The notes: generated from the sequence alone by a model not told the origin. A DNA stretch of 64,000 nt from Bacillus sp. FJAT-14578 (GCF_000504165.1 NZ_AYSE01000001.1:620001-684000), one strand, 5' to 3'. Positions 30,120 to 38,426 are shown, counted from the first letter of the stretch. A program made the numbers and translations.

Positions 30120-31337
30120 TTAAGAAACTTTTTTGACTGTTACTTCATAACCGAGTTTCTCTAGTCTTTTTATAGAATGGTTCACGATAGACTGCTGTTT
30201 TTGTTTGTCAAAATAATCTTCTCCGAGATCCACATAGAATTCTGTACGGGTTAAAAGGTAGTAGGCGATCCTTAACATGGCATGTGCTACTGCCATTCCA
30301 GCTCGTTTTCTACCTTTTCTTGCGCTTGTTCTCCTGTAAAGTGCACCTAAGTAGGTCTTGGAGTTTGCGACGGAATGAGCTGCTTCTATTAAAGCTGACC
30401 TCAAATATTTATTTCCTTTTTTCGTCTTGGTCGACTTCTTTTTACCTGCACTTTCGTTGTGACCCGGTACCACTCCAGCCCATGAGCACAGGTGGGCTGC
30501 GCTAGGAAATTGATTCCCTACATCGATTCCAATTTCAGCCAATATCTGTTGGGCGGTCGTAACGGAAATACCCGGGATAGAATCCAATCGTTCGATATCC
30601 TCTTGAGAAGGTTCTAATCTAGAGGCGATTTCCTCATCAACTTGTTGAATGTGTTCGGTTAAAAAATCGATATGACGTAAGATTGTTTTTAACATCATCC
30701 TTTGATGTGAAGAGATTCTTCCTTGAAGAGCCAATTCTAAGTCCTGCTTTTTATTCTTTAACTTCCCTCTAGCAGGGCTTGCCAATTTCTCAGGGTTCTC
30801 TTCTCCATTCGCCATTAAGTCCAGCATTTCTCGACTAGACACTCCCATGATGTCAGAAACCACAGACCCCAGCTTGATATTAGCACCTTCCAAGACCTTT
30901 TGAATTCGATTGTGTTGTCTGGCCCGTTCTTCAATCATACTTCTGCGATACCGAACGAGTTCTCTTAATTCTCGTTGGTTTTTGTTTGGAATAAAACTCC
31001 CGCGTAGTAATCCATGTCGTAATAAATCACAGATCCATTCTGCATCTTTTACGTCCGTTTTTCTCCCAGGAACAGCCTTAATATGTTGAGCATTGACCAC
31101 TAAATAATGGATCCCTTCCGATTCTAACAGGTTCACAATCGGTTTCCAGTATACCCCCGTGCTTTCCATCGCCACTTGTGTGCAGCCACGTTCCTTAATC
31201 CAATCTACAAGCTGTAATAAATAGACAGTCATGGTAGAAAAAGTTTGGATCTCCTTTCCTTCGGGTGTCATCATACATGCGGTAATATTACCTTTATGGA
31301 CATCTAAACCACATGCACGTTCAATTACTACTTGCAT
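30120..31337 (-). CDS. IS110-family DEDD recombinase (transposase)
   Basis: A 405-residue RNA-guided recombinase. The N-terminal RuvC-like domain has GLDVHKG (first aspartate), VAMESTGVYW (glutamate) and GRKTDVKDAEWICDLLRHGLL (last two aspartates). A coiled-coil region follows, then the C-terminal Tnp20 domain with SIPGISVTTAQQILAEIG and the catalytic serine region WAGVVPGHNESAGK. The ATG at 31337 has GAGAGG 9 nt upstream; the earlier ATG directly abuts that site. There is no frameshift or stop, so the gene looks functional. Confidence 0.95.
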   Translation of the reverse strand: MQVVIERACGLDVHKGNITACMMTPEGKEIQTFSTMTVYLLQLVDWIKERGCTQVAMESTGVYWKPIVNLLESEGIHYLVVNAQHIKAVPGRKTDVKDAEWICDLLRHGLLRGSFIPNKNQRELRELVRYRRSMIEERARQHNRIQKVLEGANIKLGSVVSDIMGVSSREMLDLMANGEENPEKLASPARGKLKNKKQDLELALQGRISSHQRMMLKTILRHIDFLTEHIQQVDEEIASRLEPSQEDIERLDSIPGISVTTAQQILAEIGIDVGNQFPSAAHLCSWAGVVPGHNESAGKKKSTKTKKGNKYLRSALIEAAHSVANSKTYLGALYRRTSARKGRKRAGMAVAHAMLRIAYYLLTRTEFYVDLGEDYFDKQKQQSIVNHSIKRLEKLGYEVTVKKVS

Positions 31338-31383
31338 AACATGCATCCTCTCTACGGCTCATGATAATAGAGGCTGGTGCAAC

Positions 31384-31500
31384 AACCATAATAGGATTAA
31401 TCTCCCATGCGTGCTTCTCAAAAGAGAGCGACAATAAATGGTACACCATGATCGTCGGAATCAGACTGCCCGATGGGTTCAAAACACCACAGTAAGTCGA
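31384..31500 (-). ncRNA. Predicted bridge (seeker) RNA segment of the IS110 element
   Basis: Read in the recombinase sense, CTTACTG (31496-31490) matches the top strand of the target across the CT core, and CGGGCAGT (31472-31465) matches the other strand of the same target across the core. Downstream, CATGGGAG (31409-31402) matches the right end of the element plus core, and ATTATGGTT (31392-31384) could pair with the left end with one bulge. The order target loop then donor loop, upstream of the recombinase, is that of known IS110 bridge RNAs. The full transcript limits are unknown; the whole region 31338-31582 is the candidate. Confidence 0.75.
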
Positions 31501-31548
31501 CCTTCTCCTCCAGCCGTAGTTGTAGTATGGACAACTAAATCTCATTTT

Positions 31549-31582
31549 CATCATGATTGGTGAAGCTTTGCATCATGATTGG
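31549..31582. repeat. 12-bp direct repeat at the IS110 left end
   Basis: CATCATGATTGG occurs at 31549-31560 and again at 31571-31582, the very terminus of the element, 10 bp apart. It may be a recombinase or RNA recognition feature of this end. Confidence 0.8.
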
Positions 31583-31604
31583 CTGCCCGTTAATGCGGGA
31601 TAAA
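31583..31604 (+). repeat. Hairpin repeat, right part (beyond IS110)
   Basis: CTGCCCGTTAATGCGGGA followed by TAAA, the 3' end of the repeat whose 5' part ends at 29992. Confidence 0.88.
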
Positions 31605-31612
31605 ACCAAAAT

Positions 31613-31651
31613 AAAAAAGCTGATTTGAAAGTATACTTTCAAATCAGCCTT
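31613..31651 (-). terminator. Terminator of prsW
   Basis: GCTGATTTGAAAGT pairs with ACTTTCAAATCAGC, with AAAA/TTTT on both sides; on the minus strand six T follow. It lies 40 nt after the prsW stop. Confidence 0.88.
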
Positions 31652-31689
31652 TTGATAAGGAAATAGGATGGATCTTTTTTACTCATAGA

Positions 31690-32337
31690 CTAGATGATGA
31701 TTTTTTTCGCCTTTTTTACTTTTCGTAAGCCAAGCCACCATAGGTAGACCATGAAAGGGACCATCAAAAACGTCCAATGGTCCGTCTTAATTAAAATATA
31801 ATCATATACACCGTGTAAAAGAAACGGAACGGTCAGGGAATACAAAATCCATTTCTTTTTCTCATTTCCACTTGAAAATTTCCCTTTTCCCAAGTAATAG
31901 CCCATGATTACTCCGAATAGAGCATGACTCGAGACAGGAAGCACAGCTCTTCCAAAAGCCGTGTGCAGGCCATTGGCAAACAAGTAAAAGATATTTTCAA
32001 GCGTAGCAAACCCGAGCGACACCGCCGCTCCATATACAATCCCATCATAATGTTCATCAAATTCCATATGCGTGTAGACAGCAAAAAACAAAACAAACCA
32101 TTTAAAGAACTCTTCCAGTAGACTGGACGCGAAAAACGCCTGCACAAAAGGAGACGTCCATACCTGTTCTTCTGTTAATACATATTGGATAAACATGATC
32201 GGAAGCACGAGCATCGCACCGAAAATGAATGTTTTCAATACCATGGATATAGGTTCTGTCTCATATTCATCTTTTAAGTAAAAATAACTCAGCAGCGCAA
32301 GACTGGGGGCGATTCCCGCAGAAATGATTGCCAGCAT
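31690..32337 (-). CDS. prsW: Intramembrane protease PrsW
   Basis: Membrane metalloprotease that in B. subtilis makes the site-1 cut in the anti-sigma factor RsiW. It has 215 residues and about seven membrane segments. The conserved acidic and histidine residues are in [14 protein letters not shown] (EE motif), [23 protein letters not shown] and [12 protein letters not shown] lies before the ATG. The IS110 element and a repeat now separate it from sleB, its neighbour in B. subtilis. Confidence 0.93.
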   Translation of the reverse strand: MLAIISAGIAPSLALLSYFYLKDEYETEPISMVLKTFIFGAMLVLPIMFIQYVLTEEQVWTSPFVQAFFASSLLEEFFKWFVLFFAVYTHMEFDEHYDGIVYGAAVSLGFATLENIFYLFANGLHTAFGRAVLPVSSHALFGVIMGYYLGKGKFSSGNEKKKWILYSLTVPFLLHGVYDYILIKTDHWTFLMVPFMVYLWWLGLRKVKKAKKIII

Positions 32338-32445
32338 AATCGCGCCTCATTTCCTTTGTTTTTTCTAATCGTATCATGTTATTGTTATATAAATCTATAT
32401 AAATAATTGGACTGTATCGGATATTTCATCATAACGGAGGAATTT

Positions 32446-33417
32446 ATGAAAACAGTTTATCTATTTCACACAGGCGGGACCATTTCAATGAAAGAAGACG
32501 CAAAAACAGGGGCAGTGCAGCCAGATTCTACCAACCCTTTGATTTCTGAACCTCTTCAGTTGAATGGAATGGTCAATGTCATTACTGAACAGGTTTTCCA
32601 CCTTCCATCGCCTCATATGACGCAAAACGAAATGCTGACTTTAATGAACAAAATCACGGAAAAAATAAACGCGGGTCCCATTGACGGAGTCGTGATTACA
32701 CATGGCACGGATACATTGGAGGAAACCGCTTATTTTCTGGATTTGACGATTGATACGGATATCCCTATCGTTTTAACGGGAGCCATGCGTTCAAGTAATG
32801 AAATTGGTTCTGACGGTCCATATAACTTGATATCTGCCTTGAAAGTGGCGTCAAGTGAAGACGCAAAAGGAAAAGGTGTTCTCGTTGTAATGAATGATGA
32901 AATCCATACCGCGGAAAACGTTACGAAAACACATACAAGTAATGTCGCAACCTTTCAAAGTCCCCAATACGGACCGATTGGACTCGTCACTAAACGAGGC
33001 GTTTTCTTCCACCACGCCCCAACTGTTCGTGACAACTACCCAATTCAAAAGCTTTCAAAACAAGTCATGCTTTTAAAAGCTTATGCCGGAATGGATGAGC
33101 ATATATTTAATGCTTTGGACAAAATGCCGCTTGATGGTCTTGTTGTTGAAGCATTGGGCCAAGGGAACCTTCCTCCCAAAACGGTGCCCGCTCTTCAAAA
33201 ATTGATTCAAAAAGGGATTCCAATCGTACTGGTATCCCGTTGCTTCAACGGGATTGTACAAGATGTATACGGATATGAAGGTGGAGGAAAGCAATTAAAA
33301 GAAATGGGGGTCATTTTCTCCAACGGCTTAAATGGCCCGAAGGCCCGATTAAAACTTTTAGTGGCATTGGAAGTAACGACTGATTATAACCAATTACAGC
33401 AAATGTTTGCACGCTAG
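32446..33417 (+). CDS. ansA: L-asparaginase
   Basis: Hydrolyses asparagine to aspartate and ammonia. It has 323 residues and no signal peptide, so it is cytoplasmic. The nucleophile threonine is in LFHTGGTISM and the second catalytic triad is in VVITHGTDTLEETAY, followed by LTGAMRSSNEIGSDGPYN. The ATG at 32446 has CGGAGG upstream. It is monocistronic, with a strong bidirectional terminator. It stands opposite to prsW and ypdA. In B. subtilis ansA lies in the ansAB operon elsewhere near this region; there is no ansB here. Confidence 0.93.
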   Translation: MKTVYLFHTGGTISMKEDAKTGAVQPDSTNPLISEPLQLNGMVNVITEQVFHLPSPHMTQNEMLTLMNKITEKINAGPIDGVVITHGTDTLEETAYFLDLTIDTDIPIVLTGAMRSSNEIGSDGPYNLISALKVASSEDAKGKGVLVVMNDEIHTAENVTKTHTSNVATFQSPQYGPIGLVTKRGVFFHHAPTVRDNYPIQKLSKQVMLLKAYAGMDEHIFNALDKMPLDGLVVEALGQGNLPPKTVPALQKLIQKGIPIVLVSRCFNGIVQDVYGYEGGGKQLKEMGVIFSNGLNGPKARLKLLVALEVTTDYNQLQQMFAR

Positions 33418-33451
33418 AAAGACCCTCTCCTTTCAGGAGGGGGTCTTTCTA
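33417..33451. terminator. Bidirectional terminator between ansA and ypdA
   Basis: AGAAAGACCCTCTCC pairs with GGAGGGGGTCTTTCT around a 5-nt loop, starting at the ansA stop and ending 9 nt before the ypdA stop on the opposite strand. Confidence 0.88.
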
Positions 33452-33459
33452 GCGCCGCG

Positions 33460-34434
33460 TTATTGATGATCGATTAAATATTGAACTCTTTTAGCAATCA
33501 TATCGCCGTGAAAACGGCCGTTTTCGATAAAAATTTCATTGGCATTATTCCCCGCCGCGATTACTCCAGCAATAAAAATTCCGTCCACATTCGTTTCCAT
33601 CGTTTCAATATTATAAAGCGGTCTTCCAGTTTCTTCATCAATTCCAATCCCCATTTTCCGGAGGAACGCATGATCTGGATGATAGCCTGTCATGGCAAAG
33701 ACAAAATCGTTTTGAATCGTTTTTTCTTCCCCATTTTTTATATAGGTCATCGCATGTTCTGCAATTTCTTTCACTGTTGATTCGAATTCCATAGCGATTA
33801 CGCCATTTCGTACAAGCGCTTCAAATTCAGGTAAAATCCACGGTTTAATGCTCGCTGAATACTCGGTTCCACGATATAGTACCGTTACTCGCGCTCCAGC
33901 CTTTACAAGCTCAAGCGCCGCATCGACACTCGAATTCTTCCCGCCGATTACCACAACATCTTTATCAAAATAAGGATGGGCTTCCTTAAAATAGTGAGAA
34001 ACTTTCGGCAAATCTTCCCCAGGGACATTCATATAATTAGGATGATCATAATACCCTGTCGCAATAATAACAAAGTTTGCTTTGTACTGCCCCTTAGAAG
34101 TATGGATCTCAAACAGGCCGCCATCTTTTTTTTCAACCTTGTTGACTTTCTCAAACGCATGGACACGGAGTTTTTTTCTCTTTGCTACTTCGCGGTAATA
34201 CGATAACGCTTGATTCCGTACAGGTTTTCTATTTTCCGTAATAAACGCGACGTCTCCAATTTCCAATTTTTCACTCGAACTAAAAAAGGTTTGGTGGGTC
34301 GGGTAATGGTAAATAGCGTTTACGATATTTCCCTTTTCAATCACAAGAGCCTCTATTCCTATATTTTTCAAGGCGATGGCGGCGGCCAATCCACAAGGTC
34401 CCCCGCCTACGATAATCACTTGTTCTTCTGTCAT
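33460..34434 (-). CDS. ypdA: Bacillithiol disulfide reductase YpdA
   Basis: FAD- and NADPH-dependent flavoprotein that reduces oxidised bacillithiol. It has 324 residues. The N-terminal FAD site is VIIVGGGPCGLAAAIA and contains the family's single active cysteine C14. The NADPH-binding part has VVVIGGKNSSVDAALEL; the C-terminus has GIFIAGVIAAGNNANE. The absence of a CxxC pair sets it apart from thioredoxin reductase. It follows the glutamate dehydrogenase gene but is separated from it by a terminator. Confidence 0.94.
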   Translation of the reverse strand: MTEEQVIIVGGGPCGLAAAIALKNIGIEALVIEKGNIVNAIYHYPTHQTFFSSSEKLEIGDVAFITENRKPVRNQALSYYREVAKRKKLRVHAFEKVNKVEKKDGGLFEIHTSKGQYKANFVIIATGYYDHPNYMNVPGEDLPKVSHYFKEAHPYFDKDVVVIGGKNSSVDAALELVKAGARVTVLYRGTEYSASIKPWILPEFEALVRNGVIAMEFESTVKEIAEHAMTYIKNGEEKTIQNDFVFAMTGYHPDHAFLRKMGIGIDEETGRPLYNIETMETNVDGIFIAGVIAAGNNANEIFIENGRFHGDMIAKRVQYLIDHQ

Positions 34435-34592
34435 TATTTATGTCACTCCTTTAAAACGAACAACACGCGTTCCTTACTATCATAACACGTTATTACACTC
34501 TAATACCGGATAAAGTATTATGATAAAGAAATCAAAATAGCCCGTGATGTATTATAACGTATAAAGAAGAATATGTAAGGTCATATACTGCA

Positions 34593-34637
34593 AAAAAAGG
34601 ATGGTCGAAAGCTTCACGCTTCAACCATCCTTTTCAT
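34593..34637 (-). terminator. Terminator of the glutamate dehydrogenase gene
   Basis: On the minus strand, AAGGATGGTTGAAGCG...CGACCATCCTT is followed by TTTTTG, 12 nt after the stop codon. Confidence 0.9.
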
Positions 34638-34648
34638 AATCTTAACGA

Positions 34649-35929
34649 TTAAATCCAGCCTCTGAATCTAGAAGCTTCCGCCATTTTACGAACCCCTACC
34701 ATGTAAGCGGACAAACGCATATCCACTTTGCGTGTTTGGGCTGTTTCATAAATGTTGTTAAACGATTTAACCATCACTTTTTCCAATTTTTCTTCCACTT
34801 CTTCTTCCGTCCAGTAATAACCTTGGTTATTTTGTACCCATTCGAAGTAAGAAACCGTTACTCCACCTGCACTTGCAAGCACATCCGGTACAAGTAAAAT
34901 GCCGCGTTCCGTTAAAATTTGGGTCGCTTCCAATGTTGTAGGACCATTCGCCGCTTCCACAACAATGCTTGCACGAATATTATGAGCATTTTCTTCGGTA
35001 ATTTGATTTTCGATGGCAGCAGGCACTAAAATGTCACAGTCAAGCTCCAATAGCTCTTTGTTGGTGATTGTGTTATTGAATAATTTTGTGACCGTACCAA
35101 AGCTGTCACGGCGATCCAGTAAATAGTCGATATCTAAGCCGTTCGGATCATATAACGCACCGTAGGCATCCGAAATCCCAACTACTTTCGCTCCTGCATC
35201 ATGCATAAATTTAGCTAAAAAGCTTCCCGCGTTCCCGAAACCTTGAACGACCACTCTTGCACCTTCGAGCTCAATGCCTCTTCTTTTGGCTGCCTCACGA
35301 ATACAAATCGTTACCCCTTTAGCTGTAGCTGTTTCCCTTCCATGAGATCCTCCTAATACAAGAGGCTTCCCTGTAATGAATCCCGGTGAATTAAACTCAT
35401 CAATATGGCTATACTCATCCATCATCCACGCCATAATTTGAGAATTCGTAAACACATCCGGGGCCGGGATGTCTTTTGTCGGTCCAACGATTTGGCTGAT
35501 GGCTCTTACATAACCGCGGCTCAAGCGCTCTAACTCGCCAAATGACATATTGCGAGGGTCACATATGATTCCGCCTTTCCCCCCGCCGTACGGTAAATCG
35601 ACAATGCCGCATTTCAAGCTCATCCATATTGAAAGCGCTTTAACTTCACGTTCAGTTACATTAGGATGAAAGCGGATTCCTCCTTTTGTCGGTCCGACTG
35701 CATCATTGTGCTGGGCTCTGAATCCGGTAAAGATTTTGACAGCCCCATCGTCCATCCGAACAGGAATTTTTACCGTCATCATGCGAATAGGCTCTTTTAA
35801 TAACTCATAGACTTCCTCTGGATAGCCTAATTTTTCTAACGCTCTATGTATAACGGTTTGTGTTGCTCTTAAAACATCGTGCTTTTCTTCATGTGTGTTT
35901 TGCTGTTTTTGATTGTTGTCGGCTACCAT
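34649..35929 (-). CDS. gudB: NAD-specific glutamate dehydrogenase (GudB type)
   Basis: Deaminates glutamate to 2-oxoglutarate, a catabolic enzyme in Bacillus. It has 426 residues. It shows the substrate segment [13 protein letters not shown], the catalytic [25 protein letters not shown], and the NAD fold [14 protein letters not shown]. The VKALSIW region carries a single VKA; the three-residue duplication that inactivates gudB of laboratory B. subtilis 168 is not present, so the enzyme should be active. The position upstream of ypdA matches gudB rather than rocG. GGAGG lies 7 nt before the ATG. Confidence 0.92.
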   Translation of the reverse strand: MVADNNQKQQNTHEEKHDVLRATQTVIHRALEKLGYPEEVYELLKEPIRMMTVKIPVRMDDGAVKIFTGFRAQHNDAVGPTKGGIRFHPNVTEREVKALSIWMSLKCGIVDLPYGGGKGGIICDPRNMSFGELERLSRGYVRAISQIVGPTKDIPAPDVFTNSQIMAWMMDEYSHIDEFNSPGFITGKPLVLGGSHGRETATAKGVTICIREAAKRRGIELEGARVVVQGFGNAGSFLAKFMHDAGAKVVGISDAYGALYDPNGLDIDYLLDRRDSFGTVTKLFNNTITNKELLELDCDILVPAAIENQITEENAHNIRASIVVEAANGPTTLEATQILTERGILLVPDVLASAGGVTVSYFEWVQNNQGYYWTEEEVEEKLEKVMVKSFNNIYETAQTRKVDMRLSAYMVGVRKMAEASRFRGWI

Positions 35930-36187
35930 CTGTGAACCTCCTAAAATCGTTCAATTAATATGGTGAATGGTGCTTCTTTCATGACATAGTATACACCTTT
36001 CCATAATCTATGCAAAGGAAAAATTTCAGTTTCGCACCCTTCATCCCAAGTTTTCGAAATCGTTTACAAAAAGAGGGCGCCAGTTCATATATATGACTGT
36101 ACTCTTCCCTGTTCATTTCATTATATTCACAGTGAAATGCGCAAAAGAGTTCTGCATTTTAAAACAGTCCCGAATAAGAAAAAGAGG
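35930..36187. other. Upstream region of the glutamate dehydrogenase gene
   Basis: AT-rich and without an open frame. It presumably holds the gudB promoter; no convincing consensus pair or operator was identified. Confidence 0.4.
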
Positions 36188-36529
36188 ATAAAGGAAACTA
36201 ACCATCAGTGGGGGTTTTCCTCTATCCCCCACTGATGGTTAGTTAGGCCCGCACGATGCGGGTCATACAGACGTTGCCGCAGGACGCGGCGGTGTTAGTC
36301 TGCGTTCCTTTAATCGGGCTTTTACATGAGAAAGCGAGGCGACTGCTCAGGGGCGACAAGCAAAAGATCAGCCTTGGCGTGGCGCAATTTGCCACAGAAA
36401 GGATGAGTTTTTGACCTCGAGCCCCTAGGAGCCGCAGCTAGATTAGGGCAGTTATTTTCCCCTGAACCTCTCTAATGACGCTACGACGTCTTAAAAAGGG
36501 GGGGCTAATACCCGTTAATGCGGGATAAA
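36188..36529 (+). repeat. Long composite hairpin repeat
   Basis: It begins ATAAAGGAAACTAACCATC and ends CCCGTTAATGCGGGATAAA. The first hairpin is perfect over 15 bp (AACCATCAGTGGGGG with its complement). Then come CCCGC/GCGGG and the GCCGC-AGGAC-GCGGC hairpin. Nested inside (36331-36444) is a second element with GCGAGGCGACTG and GGAGCCGCAGCT ends. The short 53-bp form equals the two outer ends of this composite. Confidence 0.88.
36331..36444 (+). repeat. Structured intergenic repeat (GGAGCCGCAGCT end), copy 2, nested
   Basis: It starts AAAGCGAGGCGACTG and ends AGGAGCCGCAGCTAGA, the same ends as 22219-22336, with CAGGGGC pairing with GCCCCT and TGGCG...GCCAC forming the inner arms. The interior sequence differs from copy 1 while the ends are kept. 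Confidence 0.75.
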
Positions 36530-36533
36530 TTCA

Positions 36534-36577
36534 AAAAGGATGGCTAAAAAGGCGTAAAAATGCCTTTTTAGCCACCC
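36534..36577 (-). terminator. Hairpin downstream of mecB
   Basis: GGATGGCTAAAAAGGC pairs with GCCTTTTTAGCCACCC around TAAAAAT. On the minus strand the stem is followed by TTTTTGAATTT, which suits termination of mecB transcripts 115 nt downstream of its stop. Confidence 0.6.
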
Positions 36578-36579
36578 TC

Positions 36580-36640
36580 CCGAAAGGACCTGTTCCAAAA
36601 TCCAGGAAAATCAAAGGATTTAGTGAGATGAGCCCTTCTG
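36580..36640. repeat. 60-bp imperfect palindromic repeat, copy 2
   Basis: It reads CCGAAAGGACCTGTT, AAAATCCAGGAAAATC, AAAGGATTTAGTGA, GCCCTTCTG. Its order of segments equals the reverse complement of 15411-15470 with about one change in four. Confidence 0.65.
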
Positions 36641-36692
36641 TAAAACATCATTTTTGTGATTTATTTGAAACTTATAGAACAACCTCTGATAT

Positions 36693-37289
36693 TCACAGTG
36701 GAAATGTTTGTTGAATAAATGACAAAGCGTTAGAATCCATCAACAACTTGCCGTATTCGTGTACACGGTGTTTCGTTATGGTCGCAGGGCTCCCATATTC
36801 TGCGAGCAGCGCAATGAGGTCTTCCATATTTTCAAAGTCATCCGTACCGCCATCAATTAATAAGTAAAAGCGATGATTGAAGGAATACAAAGAACCTCCG
36901 CTCATGCTTAGCGGGGAAAGTCGATGAGCCAATTGAATGATATGTTCAAATGAATAAAATTCAAAGAACACGTCTGCACTCTCATCTAACGTAACCTGCA
37001 TTTCAATATAATCATCCATGTATTCTTCATCTAACTCTTCTACTATCTCGTTCTTTGTCGTTAAAATAACGATCATTCCCTGGGCTTGCAAGGAGAATAC
37101 TTCAACAGATAAAGAGTGGGTAGGCTCAAATCCAAGCTCATCAGATGCCTGCTCAATCATTTCTCGAAAAAGCTGCTGCACCTTAAATGAGTTTCTCCAT
37201 AAATCTTCTTTTGTCAATCCTCGTTCCGTTAAGTCATCGAACGTTAAAAAGATTTTGATTTTGTTGTAATTCAAACGTTCCAGCCTCAT
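36693..37289 (-). CDS. mecB: Adaptor protein MecB (YpbH), MecA paralogue
   Basis: Adaptor that targets proteins to ClpC-ClpP. It has 198 residues. The N-terminal substrate domain starts MRLERLNYNKIKIFLTFDDL and includes GLTKEDLWRNSFKVQQLFREM. An acidic linker (EELDEEYMDDY) separates it from the C-terminal ClpC-binding domain, ending HEYGKLLMDSNALSFIQQTF. The shorter length and MRLERLNYNK start indicate MecB rather than MecA. GGGAGGG lies 6 nt before the ATG. Confidence 0.92.
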   Translation of the reverse strand: MRLERLNYNKIKIFLTFDDLTERGLTKEDLWRNSFKVQQLFREMIEQASDELGFEPTHSLSVEVFSLQAQGMIVILTTKNEIVEELDEEYMDDYIEMQVTLDESADVFFEFYSFEHIIQLAHRLSPLSMSGGSLYSFNHRFYLLIDGGTDDFENMEDLIALLAEYGSPATITKHRVHEYGKLLMDSNALSFIQQTFPL

Positions 37290-37407
37290 TTTTCACCCTC
37301 CCCGCATGCGACCATCAGCGCTGACCTAGATACTTTAGTATATGAAAAAAGTGGAATATGGTTCTCATATTTACTACGAGTTTACCTGTTTCTTTTTTAA
37401 AAGACAA

Positions 37408-38328
37408 CTATTCGCCTTCAAGTTCTCTTAATTTAGTATTTAGCCATTCATTCCATTTTTCCTTCGTGTCACCCAACAAAAATCGATTGATTGTTTCCTT
37501 GTCTTTAGACGCTATATGAGAGAAAGCTGCCCCTCCCAACCCAATCTTGAGCGCCGGATGGAGTTCTTGCACATGTTGTGCGATTTCCATCGTTTTCTCC
37601 GCGTTTTCTAAAAGCGAACAAGACATAAATAAAAAACCAGGCTGGACTTCATCTACAATGAGCTGGATATCTTCTTCCGCGATACTTGTCCCTAAATAAA
37701 TGACTTCAAATCCTTTTCTTCTTAAAAACAAGGTGAAAATAAGCAGACCGCCTTCGTGGCTTTCATGAGGCCCGCATACAGCAATTACTTTGGGAAGCAT
37801 GCCATTTGACGGAAGGGAGTGCATGATCATGCTGATGCGTGTGCGCAAAAGCTGTGTGGCATAGTGCTCGTGAGCGGTTGTAATCTTTCCTTTTTCCCAC
37901 AAGTCACCGATGGTCACAAGAAGAGAGCCTAGAATGTCGATGACGACTTTTTCGACGGAATACAAGCTGAATGCCTGATTCATCAGTTCTTGAGCTTTCC
38001 CTTCTTGAAAAGATAACAAAAAACGAAGCAATTCCCCCTTGATTTTTTTAGGGGAATCTGCACCGTCTTCCTCTGCAGTCTGTTGGATTGTTGTCGTCTC
38101 ACTCTCCATAAGCGACACAGCCTGACTAATCGTAAAACCCTGTTCAACTTTTTCGGCCAGCCATTTTACTACTTTTAAATCTTGCTCTGTATATAAGCGA
38201 TGCCCTGATTCATTTCGCACTGGGCTCAATATTTGATAACGTCTTTCCCATGCTCTAAGTGTCCCCGGTTGAATGCCCACTAAATTAGAGATCGCCTTAA
38301 TATTGTATTTACCTTCTTGAGAAGCCAT
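37408..38328 (-). CDS. CarH-like MerR-family regulator with a B12-binding light-sensor domain
   Basis: A 306-residue transcription factor. Residues 8-75 form a MerR-type winged helix (IKAISNLVGIQPGTLRAWERRY). The middle four-helix bundle contains W144-x9-E154-H155, the CarH motif that covers the upper face of adenosylcobalamin. The Rossmann part contains E189-x-H191-x2-G194, the lower axial histidine motif. All CarH signature residues are therefore present, so it should be a dark-state repressor that lets go of DNA in light. Its promoter carries three 11-bp direct repeats. No carotenoid gene is adjacent. B. subtilis has no such gene here, between ypbH and ypbG. A role as a plain B12 sensor is the alternative. 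Confidence 0.88.
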   Translation of the reverse strand: MASQEGKYNIKAISNLVGIQPGTLRAWERRYQILSPVRNESGHRLYTEQDLKVVKWLAEKVEQGFTISQAVSLMESETTTIQQTAEEDGADSPKKIKGELLRFLLSFQEGKAQELMNQAFSLYSVEKVVIDILGSLLVTIGDLWEKGKITTAHEHYATQLLRTRISMIMHSLPSNGMLPKVIAVCGPHESHEGGLLIFTLFLRRKGFEVIYLGTSIAEEDIQLIVDEVQPGFLFMSCSLLENAEKTMEIAQHVQELHPALKIGLGGAAFSHIASKDKETINRFLLGDTKEKWNEWLNTKLRELEGE

Positions 38329-38373
38329 GTGTAACCTCCAACTGCACTATATTACATATTGTTCGTTATAAAA

Positions 38374-38402
38374 ATTATAGGCTAATACTACTTTTATGTA
38401 AA
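38374..38402 (-). promoter_or_regulatory. Sigma-A promoter of the CarH-like gene
   Basis: On the minus strand, TTTACA (38397-38402), a 17-bp spacer and TATAAT (38374-38379), 46 bp upstream of the start codon. It is one of the best consensus promoters in the window. Confidence 0.8.
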
Positions 38403-38426
38403 AATTGTATATGCTTTGTATAGGTT
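38394..38426. promoter_or_regulatory. Three tandem 11-bp repeats, candidate CarH operator
   Basis: TTATGTA, TTGTATA and TTGTATA start at 38394, 38405 and 38416, exactly 11 bp apart. The first overlaps the -35 hexamer. CarH of Thermus binds consecutive 11-bp direct repeats, one per DNA-binding domain, so the spacing fits an autoregulatory operator. The last bases touch the 3' end of ypbG. Confidence 0.7.

Larger units (their letters stand above)
29993..31582 (-). mobile_element. IS110-family insertion sequence
   Basis: About 1590 bp, with one DEDD recombinase gene on the minus strand, no terminal inverted repeats, and a CT dinucleotide on each side (29991-29992 and 31583-31584). The boundaries are set by comparison with uninterrupted copies of the host repeat: the left flank ends GGGGGTCTTACT, the right flank begins CTGCCCGTTAATGCGGG, and together they restore the repeat. 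The noncoding part upstream of the recombinase is 245 nt (31338-31582); downstream it is 127 nt. All features expected of an intact element are present. Confidence 0.93.
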
